From: Erigeron canadensis
Lineage: Eukaryota; Streptophyta; Magnoliopsida; Asterales; Asteraceae
Reading direction: 5' to 3'
DNA: 64,000 nt
Assembly: GCF_010389155.1 (NCBI RefSeq)
Contig: NC_057766.1
Location: 39,751,516 to 39,815,515 of the forward strand
Shown here: in pieces, positions 36,081-45,770 of the stretch
Layout of the letters: the number at the start of each line of letters is the position of its first letter
Position numbering within the stretch: the first letter of the stretch is position 1
Made by a program: the position numbers and the translations under genes
The notes under the pieces: model-generated
What the model was told of the DNA's origin: nothing
The model's input: only the letters and a program-made list of their open reading frames with translations
Databases searched by the model: none

Positions 36081-36244
36081 TAAGAACACATTCTCATTTA
36101 CAAACAATGTATATGCATACATTGTATCCATCAAGAATCGAGGTTGTAAATGTGAAATGTGTTGCAAATGCAAAATGTGTTCTCTAAAAGTTCTTAGATG
36201 GATACAATGTATGCATACTATGTTTGTAATGAGGATGTGTCTTA
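36081..36244. repeat. 57-bp-arm hairpin nested in the inverted duplication
   Basis: TATGCATACATTGTATCCAT (left) and ATGGATACAATGTATGCATA (right) are the perfect core of arms at 36081-36137 and 36190-36244. The arms match at about nine in ten positions and are separated by a loop of about 52 nt. It may be a small fold-back element or a stem-loop transcript source. Confidence 0.75.
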
Positions 36245-36261
36245 AAAAACATCGGCTAGAT

Positions 36262-36525
36262 TTGCTTTTGGACTAAAGACTGAATCAAACCTCTTATCAT
36301 CATACTCTTGACCTCATCAGTAACGAGCGGGATAGTTTCTTTATCAACCTCATTTGCAGTAGTGTGGAGATTATTTTTGCTTAACCTCTTCATCACGAGA
36401 TTTCTTAGATCGATTGGAGTGTGGAGAGAGAGAATAAGAATCTCAGTGGCGACTAATTTGATCTTCGGAGCAGCTGATTTTATCTTTCGAACAGAAAACT
36501 TGATCTTCTGAGAGGACTCATGGAG
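36262..36525 (-). repeat. Right arm of the large inverted duplication
   Basis: Reverse-complement match to 35270-35490. Read on the minus strand it stays open through KIKSAAPKIKLVATEIL and EVDKETIPLVTDEVKS, ending after LVQKQI. No domain was recognised. Confidence 0.75.
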
Positions 36526-36980
36526 CTGGCGTCATGGGGTCTATTGAGTGAGTATGTGACCCGCATTCTTCAAGCAAGGCGTTTGTAGTACGACATAGCA
36601 GGACAAGAAAATCTGAAGGAGAGTCATCGCCGCCGCGAGAGATGGATTCGCCGCAGGTGGAGCCGCCTAGAAAATATAATGTTGAATGATGAAAATTTCA
36701 TGTAGACAAATGTTGAAAATTCAAATAAGATGCTTGACATCCAAAGACTCATGGAGCTGGTATCATGGGGTCTATTGGGTGAGTATGTAACCCGTATTCT
36801 TCAAGCAAGGCGTCAGGCGTGTATAGTACGCCATAGCAGGACGATAAAATCTGAAGGAGAGTCGCCGCCGCCGCTAGAGATGGATTCGCCGGAGGTGGAG
36901 CCGCCTAGAGAATATAATGTTGAATGATGAAAATTTCATGTAGACAAATGTTGAAAATTCAAATAAGATGCTTGTGACAT
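36514..36980 (+). repeat. Direct duplication of a ~230-bp unit with a short open frame
   Basis: Units at about 36514-36741 and 36744-36980 share CTCATGGAGCTGG, ATTCTTCAAGCAAGGCG, TCTGAAGGAGAGTC, GGAGCCGCCTAGA and ATTCAAATAAGATGCTTG. The second keeps an open frame from the ATG at 36751 to 36927 (59 codons, starting MELVSWGLLGEYVTRILQAR, acidic proline-rich C-terminus). A small deletion in the first unit brings a stop after 22 residues. No family was recognised. It may be part of a captured exon. Confidence 0.7.
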
Positions 36981-37089
36981 ATTATAAACGTACCCAAACC
37001 TATTAAATGACAATATTTAAATGCAAATACACATACAGGTCATGAAGTCAAACGTCGAAGTTCTCATCTTCTTGAATACTTAGAATCAA

Positions 37090-37290
37090 AAAAACCGATA
37101 GCCCAATATCTCGACGGTATATGGGGAGGTTAATAGACTTTACATCAACCTAAATAGAGAGGTTGTTTCTATTTCTACCTAAATGTTAGATATGACCCTC
37201 ATAACTTCACATGAGATGAGGATCGAACTCATGACCTCTGTCTTCAGAGACCAGTATGTTACCATTGATCTAAAACATGTTGTTTTAAAT
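37090..37290 (-). mobile_element. tRNA-derived SINE, diverged copy
   Basis: On the minus strand, GATCAATGGTAAC resembles a pol III A box and GAGTTCGATCCTC a B box. The tail half has the TACCTAAAT and CCTCGACGGTGT-like stretches of the SINE at 50128-50369, but more mutated. No clear target duplication was found. Confidence 0.65.
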
Positions 37291-37481
37291 ACTTAGAATC
37301 AAGTTTTTTTATAATGAAGCTGTTTGTGACTGTTCAAAGTCCTTGCCTTCCTCTCCATTCCACACAAAACTTTAATTAATAGGTACTTATTACTTAAAGT
37401 CTTAAATCCCTGTCATTGTATGACAATCACTTGATAACAACTCATTTTTATGTCAAACCATTGTCATACACCGAAGTAGAA

Positions 37482-37504
37482 TATATATATATATATATAT
37501 ATAT
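37482..37504. repeat. (AT)n microsatellite
   Basis: Uninterrupted dinucleotide run of about 11 units. Confidence 0.85.
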
Positions 37505-37547
37505 TTCAGGAAATTGAAAACATCCTTCACACTAGCAGATCTTGAGG

Positions 37548-38630
37548 GTAGTCAAGAGGGGAAAGAAAGTCACGGGAAGGGGTCAAGAGTCGCGAAGAAC
37601 CAAAATAATATTAAGAAAAATCTCTTTTACCCAAAACACGAATAAATAGCACTACTGAGCTAGAAGAAAGGGGGGGGGGGGGGGGGGGTTCCCTAGTAAG
37701 ATCCTTAGAAAAAAAAAAAAAAAGGTCATTTATTCACACTTATTTATAAGAATTTTGAAAAAAGTTAAAAGGTATTCATATTTAAAAGAGGTGAAGAAAT
37801 TTAAAAAATTATAACTTTTTCACACTTATACATGTGAGGAAAAAAAGTTCACACTTAGAAGTGTAAGGATTTATTTGTAACACCAAATTTTTCACACAAG
37901 AAAGATGTAAAAAAAAATAAGTGTTACAATTTGACTTTCACACTTTTAAGTGTGAATATGTTTGACATTTGTTCACACTTTTAGATGTGAATTTTTTCTT
38001 TCCATACATATAAGTGTGAAAAAATTATAATTTTTCAATTTTTTTTTTTACAATTTTATATGTGTATAATTTTTAAACATTTATAAGTCAAGAGGGGAAA
38101 GAAAGTCACGGGAAGGGGTCAAGAGTTACGAAGAACCAAAATAATATTAAGAAAAATCTCTTTTACCCAAAACACGAATAAATAGCACTACTGAGCTAGA
38201 AGAAGGGGGGGGGGGGGGGGTTTTCCCTAGTAAGATCCTTAAAAAAAAAAAAAAAAACGTCATTTATTCACACTTATTTATAAGAATTTTGAAAAAAGTT
38301 AAAAGGTATTCATATTTAAAAGAGGTGAAGAAATTTAAAAAATTATAACTTTTTCACACTTATACATGTGAGGAAAAAAAGTTCACACTTAGAAGTGTAA
38401 GGATTTATTTGTAACACCAAATTTTTTCATACAAGAAAGATGTAAAAAAAATAAGTGTTACAATTTGACTTTCACACTTTTAAGTGTGAATATGTTTGAC
38501 ATTTGTTCACACTTTTAGATGTGAATTTTTTCTTTCCATACATATAAGTGTGAAAAAATTATAATTTTTCAAATTTTTTTTTACAATTTTATATGTGTAT
38601 AATTTTTAAACATTTATAAGTGTGACTATA
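37548..38630. repeat. 540-bp tandem duplication with G-runs and short palindromes
   Basis: Unit 1 (from about 37550) and unit 2 (from about 38087) are nearly identical, starting AGTCAAGAGGGGAAAGAAAG. Each has a G-run (19 at 37670-37688; 16 at 38205-38220), a following A-run and several TTCACACTT..AAGTGTGAA inverted motifs. There is no coding capacity. High similarity outside the homopolymers suggests a recent duplication. Confidence 0.88.
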
Positions 38631-38639
38631 TTACACAAG

Positions 38640-39816
38640 ACATGACATTTTTATCAGGTAAAAACAAAATAAAAGTTGAAATTAGAGGATACCACTTTTA
38701 GTGTTGAGGGTGTAACTTTCAAAAACCAGCACCTACGAGCACCATGTTTATAATTCTAGAACACAATCACAATGACACCAGCTTTGTAGACAACATGTAC
38801 ATTCCATAACATACATAATTTCAATTCCCTCTAACCTAACACGGCATAAGTTCTGTTCAGATAATTCCTCTATTTTGTTTCCCTCATTCACATGAATATA
38901 AAATGTCATCAAGTTATAAACTTAAAAGTTAAAATGAAAAGAAAGGAAAAGTTCGAGAACCATAACCTCTTAATAGTCTGATATTCTGATCTCTCCTTGA
39001 ACAAAATATAAACCGATAAAAATATAAATATTATTGGCAAAAGGTGGAGCTAACACACCTTTCAATCCCAGCAAGATATAGGAAATACATTTCTAAACGA
39101 CAATAAATACATTTTGAATGCTTAGTAAAATACATCTAAAAAATGAAAAATCACAAACTGTAAGAAACAAAGACTATACTTCTAAAGACTTACTCAGGGT
39201 GTGTTTTTCTTTGAGTACTACTTTTTTTTCTGAATTGTGTTGATGGTTGTGTTTATTTGAAGAGCCATGCTAGAATGACAAACAAATTACAAACTAATTG
39301 TTACAAACATATGTGGCATGTGAGGTGGTTCAATCAAATAAAAGATAGAAAGAAGAGAGAGAACACATAAAGATAGTTTAATTGGTGGAAGTTAAGTTTA
39401 TAAAAGTTTGTTTGTAAAAGGTTTGTAAATCTAGAATTACTCTTATTTGAATATGAAAGAAAGAAAATGAAAGAGTAAAAAATGATAAAGTCTCCAGACT
39501 CACCTCTATCATTCCTTATAAATAATGGCATGTTCAGTTTTTATCCTTCAAGTTTAAGTATTAACCCAACAAACCTTTTCTAATATGAACTCTCGATAGT
39601 TTTGTCACGAAAGTTTTCAAAATAAGCATCAAATTCTATATATTGATAACCTTGAGTCATATAGCTAAGTGTATTCAAGCTAAGTGTATTCAATTCATTC
39701 ACCTACTACATATTGATGACACTAATTCATCTACGTTAATTGAATTCATTCACTTACAAATTAAAACAAACTGATCTACCAACTTTTAGTAGTTTTGTCA
39801 AGTAAGTTTTGAAACA
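38640..39816. other. Intergenic DNA, nothing recognised
   Basis: No gene was found. The minus-strand frame at 39334-39531 is hydrophobic and AT-biased and looks like chance. Confidence 0.5.
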
Positions 39817-39825
39817 CAAATTAAA

Positions 39826-40116
39826 GTGTTTAGTATCCCGGAGTGTAACTAACTTTGCAATTTTTTTTATTGTGTGTATGTATCAAAAATTTTGAACATT
39901 TTATGTAAGTATCTCGCTAAATTAAAACTTAATGTAAAATTTTTACATTTACCAATCAAAAACTTTTACGTGAGCAGCTCATATAGTTGTCACATATACA
40001 TTTTTACATTATGCGTTCAATTTAGCGATATATTTACGTAAAATGTTCAAAAATTTTTATGCATAGCAACAATAGAAAAAGTTACAAAATTACTTACATT
40101 CTAAGATACTTAACCC
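39826..40116. mobile_element. Fold-back MITE, Mutator-like (291 bp)
   Basis: The two arms, about 125 bp each, are imperfect reverse complements throughout. Examples are GTGTTTAGTATC against GATACTTAACCC at the ends, and TTTTGAACATTTTATGTAAG against TACGTAAAATGTTC inside. Flanks CAAATTAAA (39817-39825) and AAAATTAAA (40117-40125) match 8 of 9, a size typical of Mutator-type elements. It has no coding capacity. Confidence 0.75.
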
Positions 40117-40233
40117 AAAATTAAAATTCTACATGACATTAGTTCATATGCTTTTTACTTGTATAGTTGTATTATTACAGTTATATAGGATGTCAATAAA
40201 AGTAGCTCGTTTGATAAAGGCTTTACATCTTGG

Positions 40234-42128
40234 GCCTCTTCTTATACATTCTACTTCTTCCTCACTTTTTACCCACTTCTTTCACTATTCATCAGCTTTG
40301 TCTCTCCTAAAATTACCCCAAGAACACCTCCCTCCTTATACTACCATTTTTTCTCCACTTCTTCCACCATTCATTTATTAATTTATTATTTCATTTTCTT
40401 TTACAAAATTAAATAAAAACACATTCAATTTTTTAAAACAAACACATTTTTATTCTGAAACAAAAAACAATACATGAAAATTAAACATTACATCCTAAAA
40501 ACACATATTAAACCTAATAATTAAAACACATTTAATCGGAAAACACAAACTACATTTACATATCCTTAAAATATGGCCTGTACTTATCAATGAGGCTTTT
40601 GTGCGTACTCCGGATTTGCTCCAACTCGTCTTTGTCTATGCCGGTCAGAATTGGCTGTTGCAGAAGCTTAAACGCCGCCCTGACCTGCTTTCGGAAGCGA
40701 TCATCCTGTCTCATCTTCCGCTCCTCCTCTATTCTTCTCCTATCCTCCTCGATTTTTAACATCTGCTCTTGTTGCATCAACAGCATTTGATCAAGCTTGC
40801 CTAACGCCTGTTCTGACCCACTCGAACCACCATGGCTAGAAGTCACATCTGAGCCACTAAACATTTTTCGGCTAACATTACGACCCAGTGGTCTTCTAAT
40901 TGGGTCGTCTCCAAAAAACTGGTTCAAAGCCACATCCGGTTCCACACTCGGACCAGCCCCAACGTATCCCTCATCCTCTTCCAAATCAACAAAATCAGTT
41001 GCAGTTCGTTTCGCAATACTATGGTCTTGCGAAAATGCAGGACAATCTTTTAGCACATTGTAACACTCCTCATATGGATATCAGGTTTGCCCATGGGCCT
41101 GTTCATAGATTTCATGAGCAGCCTTATACATTTGTCTGTCATCTGCCCCGCTCTGTCATCCTTGATCTTGCAATCTCTTTAAGATTGCTCCAAACTGCTT
41201 GGCTTATAGTTGACTTTTGTTGCGCTCTCCCGCTGGGCGGTTACGGTTGAACCCCTCGATCACTTTGCCCCAAAACATTGACTCGTCTTGGCTTATCCCC
41301 ACTCTCGAGTCTTGTGAAGCATGTGTCCACGCCTGCGCCAACAAAACCGCCTCCTGAATTGACCACTTCGCCTTATCCGCTACAACAATAACCCCTTTTT
41401 TCGTCAACCGTTTAGGCGGGGCAGGAACTTTTTCCACGACTTCCTCGACAGAGGCGACACTAGTTCGTGCCGGTTGAGAATAAGTCCCACCTACAGGCCT
41501 CTGGAATTGAGGAAATTGTGAATTCGTAGCAGCATATTGATTAAATTGTTGCATTAACATGAAACTGTTCGTTCAACAATGGCGATTGCAACAACTGCGT
41601 ATATGGTTGGTTTATAGCACCCGAGCTACTAGATGTCCCCATCATATTAGACGACGACATGGATGGGAGAGATCCCACCAGCAACGCGTCAAATTCATCG
41701 ATAGTGTTTTGGTATTGGTATTGGTTTGGGTTTTGATTTAGATTTTGGTTTGTGTTTTGGTTACTTCTTTTAGGCATGGTGGCTGAATTGGTTTTGCTTT
41801 TGCTAATATGAAATGTAGAGAGATATATGTGAGTATGAAATGGTGAAGAATGTGAATAAGTGTGAAGATGGTGGTGGTTTAAATAGAAAAAAAAATAAGA
41901 AAAAAAGGGGGGAGCAGGCCATATAGATTCAAAAACCAACGGCTACTTCTTAATATTTTTGTTTCTTTTTTGTTAGTTAAGTACACACGGACCCCACCTC
42001 AAGCCAACGAACGCGCGTCTGAAAATAGAATAAACGGCCAGAACGCGCTTGAAGACGCAGCCGTGCTTATAGCGGTGCTCCCCGGCCGCGCGTCGGACGC
42101 CGGGAACGGCGCCTATAAGGACGGGCCT
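40234..42128 (-). mobile_element. Decayed PIF/Harbinger element carrying only the Myb/SANT gene
   Basis: The ends share GGGCCTCTTCTTATA (left) and the reverse of TATAAGGACGGGCC (right) as an imperfect inverted repeat. TTA follows the right end, but no clear TTA precedes the left end, so the limits are approximate. A GC-rich block (42000-42128) sits at the promoter side of the accessory gene. No transposase is present. Confidence 0.5.
40556..41777 (-). pseudogene. Broken Myb/SANT-like accessory gene of PIF/Harbinger
   Basis: It starts at 41777 (GCCACCATGCC context) with MPKRSNQNTNQN and an Asn/Gln-rich stretch. A one-base shift near 41563 is followed by the trihelix/SANT-like part KWSIQEAVLLAQAWTHASQD, then SRVGISQDESMFWGKVIEGF. 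A TAA and at least two further stops interrupt 41060-41210. From LKDCPAFSQDHS onward an open frame runs to 40556 with a charged coiled-coil tail (MLKIEEDRRRIEEERKMR). In related elements this protein works with the transposase in DNA binding; such genes are often mis-annotated as glutathione S-transferase T3-like. Here it is inactive. Confidence 0.82.
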
Positions 42129-42735
42129 TAGTAGTTAGTATAAAGGTCTTAATTTCAAACCTAAACATGAAGTAGTTGTAGTAGAAGTATATTAGGCTTC
42201 GGTGTTAAAAAATGCAACAATTAACCAACATCTATCTCTTAACAAATCTAATTTTTAGTGAGTTGTCGGACATACTCTCTCCACAGAAATTGAAATTGTG
42301 ATTTGTATCCCCATGACACAGATCTAGTTATCATTGAGTTACCAAACATGCTCAGATTCACGAAAATTCTGATGTGTATCCTAACGACACAATTTATGAC
42401 CTCTCGTTATACATATCGTATTGATCTTGTGGAAGGAAGATCATTGGCATGTTATACTTTTATTTTGTTCGGATTATGTTCAATAAGTCCGAAAGCTATA
42501 CGTTAGTTGGAAAGCTACTTTGCAACGGAATTCATGTCTAGGCCTGATGACATGTATTGCAAGATTCGGTCTCCATGTACCGATCCAAAAGTCTACAATT
42601 TCTAGCGAATTAATTTTTCATAACGGTGTGGCGATGATTAGAGGTGATCTATCACTGCATATTACTGTATATATATATATTAGAATTAGAACATATCTAA
42701 ACACTCAAAAACAAATATCATCATCGTATAAGAAA
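42129..42735. other. Spacer downstream of the RCI2 gene
   Basis: Two plus-strand frames (42303-42506 and 42520-42756) have no recognisable domain. An AT microsatellite lies near 42670. No gene was called. Confidence 0.45.
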
Positions 42736-42822
42736 ACTGAATCCTTTAACTACTAATCACACATTAGAACAATAAAAGTAAAAAGAGAAAAACCTAGTAA
42801 TTAATTAATGAATACGAATTCG

Positions 42823-43294
42823 CTACACAACCAAAACATAAATTGCGTATATAATTCCCGGTAGGTACCCCAATATCGTCAGCAATAAGCATATCCAAAA
42901 CTCTATCTGCATCCAATATATCAAATCATCGATAATTAATGACCTATTCAAACTACCATATCATATATTTTTTCCTCTACATCATTAATAAAACAGATAC
43001 TACTAACTATATATATATATATATATAATTTAACAATCATGATTAACTCGCAATAAAATGTTACTCGTATATGATAGCGTGTAAAATAAACAAGATATCG
43101 AGACAGATCAATTTCTGATAGGATCCATAATGAGGGTTGTCTCGTTTATCCATATAGAATATTAAGAATGGGAATTAAACAAAAAGAAAATATGTATATA
43201 GAAGGATACTTACACCACAACCATATCGAAGAAAAACGCCGACAGGAGGCAGGATGATTGCAAGTATAATCTCAACAAATGTTTCAGCCCCCAT
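42823..43294 (-). CDS. RCI2/PMP3-family hydrophobic membrane peptide
   Basis: Two exons are read on the minus strand: 43294-43214 (27 codons) and 42906-42823 (27 codons plus stop). The junction is phase 0 (GGT|GTAAGT..GCAG|ATA) and the product is 54 aa. Exon 1 reads MGAETFVEIILAIILPPVGV then FLRYGCG. Exon 2 reads IEFWICLLLTILGYLPGIIY then AIYVLVV. The layout is the whole family: a first membrane segment with LPP, the FLRxGC loop, EFW, a second membrane segment with LGYxPGIIYA, and a short tail. These peptides sit in the plasma membrane, help keep membrane potential and ion balance, and are induced by cold, salt and ABA. An (ATT)n run lies just before the ATG. ABRE-like motifs and a MITE lie upstream. 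A partial copy of exon 2 lies at 35060-35241. Confidence 0.95.
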
Positions 43295-43468
43295 ATTATT
43301 ATTATTATTATTATTTTTCCGTGATTGATCTTGTTCTTTTGAATTATAATGGTTAACAGATAGAGAGAAAAATAAATGTTCGGTTTTGTGTTTGTGTCGA
43401 TCTAACTGATTATTTTTAATTCGAAACATCAACCAAGTGTTTGTTTCAACGAAAACTATGCTATGAAT

Positions 43469-43526
43469 ACGTGTCACCTATTCTTGCTATCAGGCTGCCA
43501 CCTAGGTGTCATTGGACTTACACGTG
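43469..43526. promoter_or_regulatory. Two ABRE-type ACGT motifs upstream of RCI2
   Basis: ACGTGTC (43469-43475, matching ACGTGKC) and the G-box CACGTG (43521-43526, in ACACGTGGAC) lie 175-232 bp upstream of the RCI2 start codon. Paired ACGT elements often mediate ABA response, and RCI2 genes are known to be ABA- and cold-responsive. Function here is inferred. Confidence 0.55.
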
Positions 43527-43571
43527 GACAATCGGATATAAAAGAAAAAAACTAATATCATCTTCAACTTA

Positions 43572-43848
43572 TGTCGCGTTTGATTTACAGAATTATCGAA
43601 TTTGATGGAATCGGAATTGAATTCCATTTCTTTGAGTGTTTGGTTGTCCAAAGAAGATGGAATCTCATTTGGTAGGAATGTAAATATTCCATCATTTGAT
43701 GAAATCGCTAATCCTGAATTTCATTCATTCCATCACTTGAATTTTCATAAAATTAAAAATATTCCGTCAAATTTCATTCCTTCAAATTCTAATTCTTTTA
43801 AAAGATTTTTTTTTCTTTTCCAAAACATTTTGTGAACCAAACGCACTC
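43572..43848. mobile_element. Tourist-type (PIF/Harbinger) MITE, 277 bp
   Basis: The inverted ends GCGTTTGATTTACAGAA and the reverse of TTTTGTGAACCAAACGC lie next to TTA on both sides (43569-43571 and 43849-43851), the usual Harbinger target duplication. The interior has repeated GGAATTCCAT/ATTCCATC motifs typical of these MITEs. The open frame inside is meaningless. Confidence 0.82.
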
Positions 43849-44950
43849 TTACCGTGTACATTATCCTTGAAGGTTATAGTGCATGTAAACGTCACATGAA
43901 ATTTGGATTAATCCCTAAAACAAGGTATTCTAGGACAGGTTTGGGACCTATAATATAATTTATATACTAATCTCTTAAATACATACTTTACAATAAGACT
44001 AGTTTTTGAAAAGACAAATTACATGGGACGAGTTTCGAGATGAGTCTAACACAATAATATTCACTCATCCAGAACGAACGAGGGACGAGAGTGGCACAAG
44101 ACAATAGTGATACTCTTAGACCGCTAGGAGCAAGGCGTGCGTCTCCCAAAAAGCACTCGAGAACGCCTGGGAACGCCGTGAACACTGCTCCAAGCGGCGT
44201 TCTTGGCAAAAAAATCGAATACCCCGTCTCCAAAGGAATGCGATGAATTTGCCTATGGAACAGAGCCAACGGCTCCTTTTTGGACCCCACTCCAACGGAA
44301 TTGTTGACCAGATTTGATTTTTTTTTTCTTTTCTACCTTTACTTTCTCTATATATATACACTATATCTTTACTATATCTTCTATATAACTTATAAAACTC
44401 ACACACAACATACAACATATATACTAAAATTCACATAACCATATTATCATCTGCAACACTATATTGTCGTCTTCGTCATCGTCGTCCTCTTTTGATTCTT
44501 TCGATTCCGACGATTACGATGATGCCGTTGAAAGTGCCGTTGTTGGCGCCATTACTTTGGCAATGAGGGTTGCGCAAGAGGAGGAAGAGGAAGAAGAAGA
44601 GAGGTCGCGTTTTAGAAGAAGGGTGGTTCTTGTACGTCGTCGCGCAGAGGCACAAGAAAACTTGATGCGAGACTACTTCGCGGATCAACCGACTTACACC
44701 ACGAGACAATTTAGACGGCGGTTTAGAATGCATAAGGGTTTGTTTTTAAAGATTGTTGGCGACATGGAACAGAAGTATAGATATTTCAACAAAGGGTGAA
44801 CGCCGCGGGAAAGCTTGGTTTTACCGCACTTCAAAAGTGTACAGCCGCAATTCGACAACTAGCGTACGGCGTGACGAGCGATTTGTTTGACGAGTATTTG
44901 CAAATGGCGGAGAGGACCTCACGGGAGGCGCTTGGCCATTTTTGTAGTGG

Positions 44951-45308
44951 TACATTTTATACACATGTATATATTATTAGTTTACGTTTTATATATATGT
45001 ATATATTATTAGTTTACATTTTATATATATGTTATATATTATTAGTTTACGTTTTATATGTATGTTATATATTATTAGTTTACGTTTTATATATATGTTA
45101 TATATTATTAGTTTACGTTTTATATATATGTATATATTATTAGTTTACATTTTATATATATGTTATATATTATTAGTTTACGTTTTATATATATGTTATA
45201 TATTATTAGTTTACGTTTTATATATATGTTATATATTATTAGTTTACGTTTTATATATATGTTATATATTATTAGTTTATATTTTATATATATGTTATAT
45301 ATTATTAG
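44951..45308 (+). repeat. Minisatellite filling transposase intron 1 (32-33-bp unit)
   Basis: About ten copies of a unit containing TATATATTATTAGTTTACG and TTTTATATATATGT lie exactly between a donor (AGTG|GTACAT) and an acceptor (ATTATTAG|GTGTAG) that rejoin the transposase frame. Most units are 33 bp, so reading frames stay open through the array. Confidence 0.85.
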
Positions 45309-45644
45309 GTGTAGTTCGATTGTATGGTCGTGCATACCTACGTAGATCAACATGGACTGATCTTCAGCGTATATATGATGTGCATGAAAGAGTTCATGGT
45401 TTTCCAGGTATGATTGGTAGTATTGACTGTATGCATTGGCCATGGGAGATGTGTCCCAAGGCGTGGAGAGGCACCCACACACGGGGTGACATAGGTAGAC
45501 CTTCGTTGATTTTTCAAGCGGTTGCATCGTATGATCTATAGATTTGGAATGCTTTCTTTGGGCCACAAGGGTCTTATAATGACATCAACGTATTCGAGTC
45601 ATCTCCTGTGCTTGAAGATCTTATATCCGGTTTGGCGTCCTCAG

Positions 45645-45770
45645 ATATATGTTTATTTACTAATAAGTTTAATTTATATATGCTTATTTACTAATAAGTT
45701 GAACTTATATATGTTTATTTACTAATAAGTTGAATTTATATAGTTATTTACTAATAACTCTATTTTGTAG
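45645..45770 (+). repeat. Short tandem repeat in transposase intron 2
   Basis: TTATTTACTAATAAGTT and ATATATG(T/C)TTATTTAC recur four times with a period of about 32 bp before the acceptor TTTTGTAG. The exact donor is uncertain. Confidence 0.7.

Noticed and set aside
40590..41250. Plus-strand frames over the Myb/SANT pseudogene
   Set aside because: Antisense shadows. Only the minus strand carries the family motifs.
43602..43835. 77-codon frame upstream of RCI2
   Set aside because: It lies entirely within the Tourist-type MITE, and its wording reflects repeated GGAATTCCAT-like motifs.
44476..44733. 85-codon minus-strand frame over the transposase leader
   Set aside because: Antisense shadow of the Ser/Glu-rich transposase N-terminus.
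45029..45541. A 170-codon plus-strand frame and a 148-codon minus-strand frame over the minisatellite
   Set aside because: The 33-bp repeat keeps all frames open. The conserved part belongs to the transposase exon and the rest is intron.
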